Assembly: GCA_035638495.1 (NCBI GenBank)
Contig: DASQZW010000109.1
Coordinates: 1-11,251, forward strand
Direction: 5' to 3'
Origin: CF-161 sp035638495
Lineage (GTDB): Bacteria; Chloroflexota; Dormibacteria; Dormibacterales; Dormibacteraceae
Length of the DNA stretch: 11,251 nucleotides
The first letter of the stretch is position 1. The number at the start of each line of letters is the position of its first letter. Under the pieces are notes generated by a model, which was not told where the DNA came from, made no database searches, and saw nothing but the letters and a program-made list of their open reading frames with translations. This document shows, in pieces, positions 1-4,617 of this stretch. The position numbers were made by a program, and so were the translations under genes.

Positions 1-450
1 CTCCACCACCCTGACGACCGAGTCGACCATGGCGGCGTGGACCCACAGCAGGAGCGCCGGGTCCTCAGCGTCGTAGGGCAGCCCGGTCACGGCGTCGACC
101 CCATGGACGTACGCATGCACGGCGCGGACCCGGGCCGCGGCGGCCTCCGCCGCGGCCCGGTCGCCGTACGTGACCGTGAGCACGTAGCGGCTGGTCGCCT
201 CGAGCCGGCCGAACGGGTCGCGCCGCCAGTCGCTGTGGTCGGCCACGCCGGCCATCGCGAGCGGGTGCAGGGCCTGCAGCATGAGCGAGCGGATGCTGGC
301 GATCGGGAAGCTGCGGTCGCGATGCAGCCGCCAGACCACGCTGGCGGGTCCGAACAGCCCGTCGTCGGCCGGCCGCTCCGGCACGGCGGCGCACAGCGCG
401 CGTGCCAGCGGGACCAGCGGCGTCAGCCCGTCTCCGGCGAGAGGTTCCAT
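1..450 (-). CDS. Oxygenase MpaB family protein (DUF2236), 5' part; cut by window edge
   Basis: The first 150 codons of a minus-strand gene are visible; the rest lies left of the window. The protein begins MEPLAGDGLTPL and carries family hallmarks: GPASVVWRLHRD (about residues 34-45), the SLMLQALHPLAMAGVADHS block (about 55-73) whose histidines are expected to take part in heme binding, then DPFGRL, YVLTVTYGD and DPALLLWVHA. These match the MpaB/latex-clearing-protein-like DUF2236 family, whose characterised members are heme-b oxygenases (rubber oxygenase Lcp, MpaB of mycophenolic acid synthesis). The substrate here is unknown. The ATG at 448-450 is the first plausible start; an in-frame GTG 24 codons upstream would add a proline-rich, family-unlike extension. 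No good Shine-Dalgarno is seen at normal spacing. The gene is divergent from the lipoprotein gene at 686. Family call is secure; start moderately so. Confidence 0.88.
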   Translation of the reverse strand, partial: MEPLAGDGLTPLVPLARALCAAVPERPADDGLFGPASVVWRLHRDRSFPIASIRSLMLQALHPLAMAGVADHSDWRRDPFGRLEATSRYVLTVTYGDRAAAEAAAARVRAVHAYVHGVDAVTGLPYDAEDPALLLWVHAAMVDSVVRVVE

Positions 451-498
451 GCCTTCGATGATGGCTGGTCCGGGTACCGGGGGCGCCGCTCGGGGCGG

Positions 499-520
499 GC
501 GAGGAGGTTTCCCTCCTCGC
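499..520 (-). repeat. Perfect 9-bp hairpin in the MpaB leader, GAAA tetraloop on the minus strand
   Basis: GCGAGGAGG at 499-507 and CCTCCTCGC at 512-520 are exact reverse complements around a 4-nt loop. On the minus strand the loop reads GAAA, a GNRA-type tetraloop, closed by G-C pairs. It lies 49-70 nt upstream of the MpaB start, so it would be in the 5' leader if transcription starts above it. One arm is a strong Shine-Dalgarno-like AGGAGG with no start codon at usable distance. No T-run follows on either strand, so a classical intrinsic terminator is unlikely. Role unknown: leader stability or operator are possible. Confidence 0.6.
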
Positions 521-558
521 ACCTCCACCGAGCATGGCTGCGGGGTGAGGTTCTCACT

Positions 559-583
559 CAGGAGCCGCACGACGCGACTCCTG
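559..583. repeat. Imperfect inverted repeat in the divergent intergenic region
   Basis: CAGGAG (559-564) pairs with CTCCTG (578-583) and, inside a single C/A mismatch, CGC (566-568) pairs with GCG (574-576), leaving a 5-nt loop ACGAC. Beside it are a shorter repeat, GTGAG-gtt-CTCAC (545-557), and CGGT-gcg-ACCG (608-618). The 451-685 region between the divergent genes thus holds several dyads, which is where an operator for one or both genes would be expected. No clear -35/-10 pair could be assigned. Confidence 0.45.
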
Positions 584-685
584 CACGACCCTAAGGCAGG
601 CCGCGAACGGTGCGACCGCGGTTTTATGTGGTTCAGTGAAGTGTCGAAGACGTTACCTGCCGGCCCGCAGGTCGTTGCGTCCAGC

Positions 686-1183
686 GTGAGAAACGTGGTC
701 GTGGGGCTCGCGCTGCTGTGCGTGTGCGCCTGCGGCGCGGTGGCCCGGACGGCGTCGACGACCGGGACGGCGCCCGCCCCCTCTCCGCTCTCCGCGGCCG
801 ACCTGCAGTACCGGCTGATCGACACGGTTGGCGCGCCGGTCTCGTGCGAGCTGTCCCAGGGCCCCGTGGTACGCAGCGAGGACCCCGCCGACGTCGCGCG
901 GATGGTGGCGGCGCTCCGCGCCCAGGACCCGGCCGAGTTCGACGCGATCGTCCGCCACGAGCACCTGAACGCGGCCAGCCTGTCGCCCGCGGACGACCTG
1001 CGGGTCGTCGGCCAGGCCAGCGTGCTGGCCGCCGTCAAGCTGACGCCGCAGGGGTCCGGTTACGGCTTCGCGTACGAGGTGCAGGGCCCGCCGACCGCCG
1101 AGGTCAGCGGCACGATCGACGCGACCGGCGCCATCCACCTGGCCACCCGGGCGGCGGCGCCGCGCCGCCTCTGCCCGCTGTGA
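686..1183 (+). CDS. Small predicted lipoprotein, function unknown
   Basis: A 165-aa protein from the GTG at 686. It opens with a short positive N-terminus (MRN), a hydrophobic core VVVGLALL and then CVCACG. The likely lipobox is V13-C14-A15 before Cys16, the predicted lipidated residue; Cys at -2 is unusual. A Thr/Pro/Ala/Ser-rich linker (about 22-36) precedes a compact domain beginning LQYRLIDTVGAPVSC. Two further cysteines, Cys54 and Cys163 near the C-terminus, could form a disulfide. I recognise no enzymatic motif; sequences such as RMVAALRAQDPAEFDAIV look like a small secreted alpha/beta domain. An in-frame ATG at 626 would add 20 residues before the signal sequence, so 686 was preferred because it places the hydrophobic core normally. 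A divergent partner is the MpaB gene; the response regulator starts 82 nt downstream. Gene reality is well supported by codon bias; function is unknown. Confidence 0.72.
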   Translation: MRNVVVGLALLCVCACGAVARTASTTGTAPAPSPLSAADLQYRLIDTVGAPVSCELSQGPVVRSEDPADVARMVAALRAQDPAEFDAIVRHEHLNAASLSPADDLRVVGQASVLAAVKLTPQGSGYGFAYEVQGPPTAEVSGTIDATGAIHLATRAAAPRRLCPL

Positions 1184-1189
1184 GGTCCA

Positions 1190-1203
1190 GGGCCGAAAGT
1201 CCC
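1190..1203. promoter_or_regulatory. DosR/DevR-box-like palindrome upstream of the response regulator
   Basis: The sequence GGGCC-GAAA-GTCCC has the 5-4-5 layout of the mycobacterial DosR core (GGGAC-N4-GTCCC) with one deviation in the left half site (C for A). The flanking bases do not match the longer mycobacterial consensus. It lies in the 82-nt gap between the lipoprotein and response-regulator genes, with its right edge 62 nt before the ATG at 1266, a fitting place for autoregulation by the DosR-like product. Short GC-rich dyads are common in such genomes, so this is a candidate only. Confidence 0.4.
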
Positions 1204-1265
1204 GCCTCATCAGGGCAGTTCGACCGCAGCGTCAGACCGGTCAGCGGTGTGACGATGGTCTGGCG

Positions 1266-1955
1266 ATGGACGACACGAAGGACGATGGCCGGCCCGCTGG
1301 ACCGCTCCGCCTGATGCTGGTCGACGACCACGAGGTGGTGCGCAGCGGGCTGCGGACGATGCTCGAGGCGGGCGGCGAGGTGCGAGTGGTGGCCGAGGCC
1401 GGATCGGTCAGGGACGCGATCGCCGAGGCCGAGCGGACCCGGCCGGACGTGATCGTCATGGACGTGCGGCTGGTCGACGGCAGCGGCATCGAGGCCACTC
1501 GCGAGATCCGGGCCCGGCGGCCCGAGACCAAGGTCCTGATGCTGACCTCGTTCGCCGACGACGAGGCGCTGTTCGCCTCGATCATGGCCGGGGCCAGCGG
1601 CTACGTCCTCAAGCAGATCCGGGGCACCGACCTGGTCCGCGCAATCCGCTCGGTGGGCCAGGGCCAGAGCCTCCTCGACCCGGCGGTCACGGCGACCGTG
1701 CTCGAGCGCCTGCGCCGGGGCAAGCACCTGCTGCGCGACGAGCGCCTGGCGCGGCTGTCGGCGCAGGAGGAGCGGATCCTGACGCTGGTCGCCGAAGGAC
1801 ACACCAACCGCGAGATCGGCCTCCGGCTCAAGCTGGCCGAGAAGACCGTCAAGAACTACGTGTCGACCATCCTCTCGAAGCTGGAGGTCAGCCGCCGGGC
1901 CGAGGCCGCGGCCTACCTGGCCCGCCACACCGGAACCCCGGGCGAGCAGCCCTGA
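1266..1955 (+). CDS. devR: DosR/DevR-like NarL-family response regulator
   Basis: A 229-aa DNA-binding response regulator. The receiver domain (about 14-132) has the acidic pair D20-D21 in LMLVDDHEVV, phospho-acceptor D66 in VIVMDVRLVDG, T94 in LMLTSF and K116 in GYVLKQI. The LuxR-type HTH (about 164-222) includes LSAQEERILTLVAEG and EKTVKNYVSTILSKLEV. The phrases DVRLVDGSGIE, MLTSF.DDEA, AGASGYV.K and GQSLLD, and above all EKTVKNYVS, closely resemble Mycobacterium tuberculosis DosR/DevR as I know it, so this is probably a regulator of hypoxia, redox or dormancy genes. A 13-residue N-terminal extension precedes the receiver; the ATG at 1266 is the first in frame, with no strong Shine-Dalgarno. 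No sensor kinase is adjacent, so it is an orphan, as is common for these regulators. The acetate kinase gene follows 35 nt downstream and may be cotranscribed. Family certain; DosR orthology likely but unproven. Confidence 0.9.
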   Translation: MDDTKDDGRPAGPLRLMLVDDHEVVRSGLRTMLEAGGEVRVVAEAGSVRDAIAEAERTRPDVIVMDVRLVDGSGIEATREIRARRPETKVLMLTSFADDEALFASIMAGASGYVLKQIRGTDLVRAIRSVGQGQSLLDPAVTATVLERLRRGKHLLRDERLARLSAQEERILTLVAEGHTNREIGLRLKLAEKTVKNYVSTILSKLEVSRRAEAAAYLARHTGTPGEQP

Positions 1956-1990
1956 CCGCGGACGCCGGCCCCCGATCCAGGCGGGTCCTG

Positions 1991-3082
1991 GTGGTCAACG
2001 CCGGGTCGAGCAGCCTCAAGCTGCGGCTGCTCGACGGCGACGACAGTCTGCTCGCCGACGAGGACCTGCCGGCCGCCGCGGACGGCTTCGAGGAGGGCGC
2101 CGCCGGCTCGATCGTCGGGCGGCTGGACGCCGTCGACGCCGTGGGCCACCGGTTCGTGCACGGCGGCCCGCGCCTGCGCGGGCCGGCCCGGCTCGACGCG
2201 GAGCTGGAGGACTACCTGCGAACGCTGGTCGACCTGGCGCCGCTGCACCAGCCGCGGGCGCTGGCCGGCGTCGCGCTGATCCGACGCCTGCTGCCGTCGG
2301 TCCCGTCGGTCGCCTGCGTCGACACGGCCTTCCACGCCACGCTGCCCGGCGCGGCCGCGACGTACGCCGTGCCGGCCGAGTGGCGGGAGCGCTACGGGGT
2401 GCGTCGCTACGGCTTCCACGGCCTCTCGCACGCCTACGCGGCCAGGCGGGCGGCCGAGCTGCTCGCCCGGCGCGTGGACGAGCTGCGGACGGTCACGTGC
2501 CACCTGGGAGCCGGGGCGTCGCTCGCGGCCGTGCGCTTCGGGGCCTCGGTCGACACCACGATGGGCTTCACCCCGATGGAGGGCGTCGTGATGGCCACGC
2601 GCTCCGGGTCGGTCGACCCGGGGATGCTGCTGTGGCTGCAGGAGCGGGCGGGCCTGACGGCGGCGGCGATGACGGACGCGCTCGACCGCCGCTCGGGCGT
2701 GCTGGCCCTGGCGGGCACGGCCGACATGCGCGAGGTGCTGCGCGCGGCCGGCGGCGGCGCGCCGGATGCGTGTCTGGCCCTCGATGTCTACGTGCACCGG
2801 CTGCGGGCCGCGGTGGCCGCCATGGCGGCCGCCATGGACGGACTGGACGCGCTCGTGTTCACCGGAGGGGTGGGCGAGCACGCCGCCGGGGTGCGGTCTG
2901 CCGCTGGCGGCGGCCTGGGCTTCCTCGGCGTAGCGGTGGACGAGCCGCGCAACCGCGCCGTGCAGGGCGACGCGGACGTGAGCACGCCCGGCGCCCGGGT
3001 GCGCACCCTCGTCGTGCGGGCGCGAGAAGACCTGGAGATCGCGCGCCAGGTGCGCGCCGTACTGCGCGATGAGATGAGTTGA
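1991..3082 (+). CDS. ackA: Acetate kinase
   Basis: Catalyses ATP + acetate to ADP + acetyl phosphate, cytosolic; in the reverse direction it gives substrate-level ATP during fermentation. The 363-aa product shows the full ASKHA acetate kinase pattern: NAGSSSLK at the N-terminus (N3, phosphate-binding loop), VGHRFVHGG (R54), VDTAFH (D111), RRYGFHGLSHAYA (H143), CHLGAGASL (171-178), ATRSGSVDPG (R204) and a C-terminal REDLEIAR (probably E346). These correspond to the known Asn7, Arg91, Asp148, His180, Arg241 and Glu384 of the Methanosarcina enzyme. It is somewhat shorter than the usual ~400 aa. GTG 1991 was chosen because AGGCGGG lies just upstream; the codons before it (GTC CTG) look like family beta-strand sequence (VLVVNAG) but no upstream ATG/GTG/TTG exists in frame. 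No phosphotransacetylase gene is adjacent. Position 35 nt behind a DosR-like regulator suggests hypoxic induction. Confidence 0.93.
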   Translation: MVNAGSSSLKLRLLDGDDSLLADEDLPAAADGFEEGAAGSIVGRLDAVDAVGHRFVHGGPRLRGPARLDAELEDYLRTLVDLAPLHQPRALAGVALIRRLLPSVPSVACVDTAFHATLPGAAATYAVPAEWRERYGVRRYGFHGLSHAYAARRAAELLARRVDELRTVTCHLGAGASLAAVRFGASVDTTMGFTPMEGVVMATRSGSVDPGMLLWLQERAGLTAAAMTDALDRRSGVLALAGTADMREVLRAAGGGAPDACLALDVYVHRLRAAVAAMAAAMDGLDALVFTGGVGEHAAGVRSAAGGGLGFLGVAVDEPRNRAVQGDADVSTPGARVRTLVVRAREDLEIARQVRAVLRDEMS

Positions 3083-3364
3083 ATGGTCGGAGGACTGGCT
3101 GGAGGCGGAACTCGACGCCGCGGAACCGACACTTTGCAATAGGAAACCGCCTGATAGACAGTGCTCAGACGCCATGGCAGACTGTTCCAGCAAGCGGAAC
3201 GCGGAAGAGGACAACGGCACGGCCCCGGTGAAGGCCGCAGAGCCTACCCCCCTCTGCGGAGCAGTGGCTGTCGAGCGTGCGCGCGCTCTCGGAAGCTCAC
3301 GTGGTAGGCCCTGGGCGAGCTGGGCAAGACGGCGGAGGAACGCTGCAACACGTGAGGTTGACGC
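3083..3364. other. Intergenic region with lower G+C, no convincing gene
   Basis: This 282-nt gap between acetate kinase and the next gene is visibly less biased than its surroundings. It contains open frames only as by-products of overlapping reading; none has family-like sequence. A weak promoter-like pair TTGCAA (3134-3139) and TAGACA (3155-3160) with 15-nt spacing can be seen, but it is not convincing. A perfect hairpin sits at 3235-3259. Confidence 0.4.
3235..3259. repeat. Perfect 8-bp inverted repeat between ackA and the 111-aa gene
   Basis: CCGCAGAG (3235-3242) and CTCTGCGG (3252-3259) are exact reverse complements separated by a 9-nt pyrimidine-rich loop. It is 153 nt past the acetate kinase stop and 106 nt before the next start. 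No T-run follows, so it could be a U-less terminator, an operator, or a leader hairpin of the downstream gene. Confidence 0.5.
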
Positions 3365-3700
3365 ATGGCTGGAATCATCGAGCTCTACGAGGACACGGGG
3401 AGCGCCTGGCGGGTGCTCACCAGTCAGGAAGGGACCACCGGATACCGCTTCATCATCGTCGACCGTGCCGGCCGGAGGACGTTCGCTGACGACGCGCGCG
3501 AGTTAGCCAAGGGCAAGGTGCCCTCCGGACTCGAAGCGGTCGACCTGGACATCGACTCCGCGCACGGGATGGTGCTCATCGCGCCCTGCGCCCTCTGGAG
3601 GCGCGGCCGGGTGCAGCGAACCGAGGCGAGACCCGGGGTCCTCACGGAGGCATATATCGCCGGAGATCTGGAGCCCGCCGAGCCCGTCGCCGCGGGGTGA
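3365..3700 (+). CDS. Hypothetical protein, 111 aa, with a TTA codon
   Basis: I do not recognise the family. The protein begins MAGIIELYEDTGSAWRVL and looks like a small soluble alpha/beta domain: alternating hydrophobic stretches WRVLTS, GYRFIIVDRAG and GMVLIAPCALW separated by charged segments, with a Pro/Glu/Ala tail. There is no signal peptide or membrane segment. ATG 3365 is preceded by GTGAGG at suitable spacing, which supports the start. Codon use is less G/C biased than in neighbours and includes TTA for Leu47 (3503-3505) and TAT, both rare in such genomes; in Streptomyces TTA genes depend on the bldA tRNA. The gene ends 29 nt before the convergent AhpD-like gene. It may be transferred DNA or a poorly expressed local gene. 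Coding status is probable, not certain. Confidence 0.6.
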   Translation: MAGIIELYEDTGSAWRVLTSQEGTTGYRFIIVDRAGRRTFADDARELAKGKVPSGLEAVDLDIDSAHGMVLIAPCALWRRGRVQRTEARPGVLTEAYIAGDLEPAEPVAAG

Positions 3701-3731
3701 CGGCGGATGCCCCGCCGAGGCCCGGGGCCTC
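3701..3731. terminator. Two adjacent GC hairpins between convergent genes (bidirectional terminator candidate)
   Basis: Immediately after the stop of the 111-aa gene, CGGCGG (3701-3706) pairs with CCGCCG (3712-3717) over a 5-nt loop. Next to it, GAGGCCC (3717-3723) and GGGCCTC (3725-3731) are exact reverse complements around one G. Together they fill the 29-nt gap between two convergent genes. Neither has a T-run, which is common for actinobacterial terminators. Confidence 0.55.
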
Positions 3732-4263
3732 ACTCCGGGACCGGCGTCTGCAGCCCGTCGCTCATCCTGGCGGTCCAGCTGGCGGTCGCGATCGCGAGGC
3801 ACAGCTCGTAGACCTGGTCGGCGTCGAGGTGAGCGTCGAGGTCGTCGAGGTCGGACTGCTGCACGCTGCCCGGGTAGGTGGCGAGGAGGTCCGTGAAGCG
3901 CAGGACGGCGAGCTCCACGGCCGAGAACAGGTCGGCCCTGCGCCGGGTCCCCGGCTGCTTCAGCGCCTCGATCTGCTCCTCGCGCACGCCGCGCCGCTTC
4001 GCCGAAGCGGTGTGGACTTGCGTTCAATACTCACACCCGGCCAGTATCGCGGTGCGCAGGAAGGCCATCTCTTTGAGCGGGCCAGGGAGAGCCGATTCTG
4101 CCCAGAGCGCGCCGTACAGCTGGTTGTAGGCCCGCAGCACGGCGGGCCTCCGCGCCAGCGTCCGGTTGAGGTTGCTGACCGACCCCTGCTCCTTCTCCAG
4201 CGCATCGAATATCCGCCGCACCTCCGGCGCCGCCGATTCCCTGTCGACGAGCTCGATGCGCAT
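3730..4263 (-). CDS. Predicted selenocysteine-containing AhpD/carboxymuconolactone decarboxylase-like protein (TGA at 4024-4026 read as Sec80)
   Basis: A 177-aa protein if the internal TGA is decoded as selenocysteine. N-terminal half: MRIELVDRESAAPEVRRIF, typical of CMD-family peroxidase-related proteins. The active-site segment is K-E65-MAFLRTAILAG-C77-E-Y-U80-T-Q-V-H84-TASAKRRGV. The spacing E-x11-C-x2-U-x3-H equals that of Mycobacterium AhpD (E118, C130, C133, H137), with Sec in place of the resolving/peroxidatic Cys133. After the TGA the same frame continues with helical family sequence (EEQIEALKQ, FSAVELAVLRFTDLLA, LDAHLDADQVYELCLAIATASW) to a TGA at 3730. AhpD proteins are all-helical disulfide reductases/peroxidases; a CxxU form would act in thiol-dependent hydroperoxide or disulfide reduction in the cytosol. 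A SECIS-like hairpin follows the TGA. The ATG at 4261-4263 overlaps the upstream stop by one base. Alternatives: a nonsense mutation (Cys TGC to TGA) or a sequencing error. The coincidence of position, intact downstream frame and hairpin favours selenocysteine. Confidence 0.8.
3983..4023 (-). promoter_or_regulatory. Candidate bacterial SECIS element downstream of the in-frame TGA
   Basis: On the minus strand, 13 nt after the TGA, CCGCTTC (4010-4004) pairs perfectly with GAAGCGG (4000-3994) around the loop GGC (4003-4001). The apical loop starts at the 21st nucleotide after TGA and begins with G, as required in bacterial SECIS models I know of (loop roughly 16-37 nt downstream, G among its first two bases). 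A lower CGCA (4022-4019) can pair with TGCG (3986-3983) across an 8/7-nt internal loop. It would be recognised by the C-terminal domain of SelB. Hairpins are frequent in GC-rich coding DNA, so this is supportive, not decisive. Confidence 0.6.
4024..4026 (-). other. In-frame TGA, predicted selenocysteine codon (Sec80)
   Basis: The TGA interrupts the AhpD-like frame at the fourth residue of the C-x-x-C motif (Cys77-Glu-Tyr-TGA). A Cys codon (TGC/TGT) differs from TGA by one base, so a point mutation cannot be excluded from one sequence alone. Confidence 0.72.
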
Positions 4264-4505
4264 CACTCGCCCGCCGTCCGAACGTCGGTGAGAGCAGCCG
4301 CCACCGGGGCCCATGCCGGTGGCCGGGGGAGGACGACGGCGGGCTTCGGTGCCGGTGCCGGAGCCGGTGACGGCGCGGTGCCGCGCATCGCCGCCAGCGC
4401 CGCGTAGACCACCAGGCCCACCGCGGAGAGCATCGCCGTGAGCATCACCACGGTGAAGCCGAGACTCGATCCGATCCATTCGCCGATCGCGGTGCCGTTT
4501 GCCAT
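4263..4505 (-). CDS. Small single-pass membrane protein, function unknown
   Basis: An 80-aa protein starting at ATG 4503-4505 (MANGTAIGEWIGSS). Residues about 15-39 (LGFTVVMLTAMLSAVGLVVYAAL and onward) form one strong membrane helix. A short R-containing joint follows, then an Ala/Pro repeat-like linker (APSPAPAPAPKPAVVLPRPP) and a hydrophilic tail ending TDVRTAGE. The positive residues after the helix suggest that the C-terminus is cytoplasmic. Its TGA stop shares one base with the ATG of the selenoprotein candidate (TGATG), so the two are probably translationally coupled. No family is recognised; it may anchor or partner the AhpD-like enzyme, but that is inference. Another ATG lies 8 nt upstream, out of frame. 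Shine-Dalgarno is weak. Confidence 0.65.
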   Translation of the reverse strand: MANGTAIGEWIGSSLGFTVVMLTAMLSAVGLVVYAALAAMRGTAPSPAPAPAPKPAVVLPRPPAWAPVAAALTDVRTAGE

Positions 4506-4591
4506 GGTTCCATGTTCGATCGGCCCGCGCGATCCCCGCATCCGGCGGCCGACTGAGAGCGTGACTGTTTGCTTGACTTCCGGGAGGCCTT

Positions 4592-4615
4592 TCGCACATC
4601 CGGCCGGATGTGCGA
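4592..4615. repeat. Perfect 24-bp palindrome, likely terminator of the STAND regulator gene
   Basis: The half site TCGCACATCCGG is followed directly by its exact reverse complement. The palindrome begins 2 nt past the stop of the minus-strand regulator gene (4618-4620) and lies 87 nt upstream of the next minus-strand start. As RNA it gives a long loop-poor stem; no T-run follows. It is either a U-less terminator separating the two transcription units or a dyadic operator for the downstream pair. Confidence 0.6.
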
Positions 4616-4617
4616 GT

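Noticed and set aside
65..535. Arg/Gly/Ala-rich open frames opposite or alongside the MpaB gene
   Set aside because: Low-complexity shadow translations of GC-rich DNA; the true frame gives the DUF2236 motifs.
3174..3506. Plus-strand frame starting at ATG 3174 in the intergenic region
   Set aside because: Overlaps the better-supported 111-aa gene in another frame, lacks a ribosome site, and has Ser/Arg-rich random-looking sequence.
3730..3987. An independent 85-aa gene starting at GTG 3987
   Set aside because: It starts after the active-site histidine, in the middle of the CMD fold, and has no ribosome site; it is the C-terminal half of the same protein.
4024..4263. A separate 79-aa protein ending at the TGA, or a longer minus-strand frame reaching up to 4599
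   Set aside because: Stopping at C-E-Y leaves a CMD protein without its second active-site residue and histidine, while family sequence continues in frame. The part upstream of 4263 overlaps the membrane-protein gene in another frame and looks like shadow sequence.
3730..4263. Pseudogene by nonsense mutation
   Set aside because: Not fully excluded, but the TGA is exactly on the redox cysteine, no other lesion is present and a SECIS-like hairpin follows. Kept as the main alternative.
4592..4615. End of an insertion sequence or attachment site
   Set aside because: No transposase or integrase, no partner repeat and no target duplication seen; the position after a stop codon fits a terminator better.
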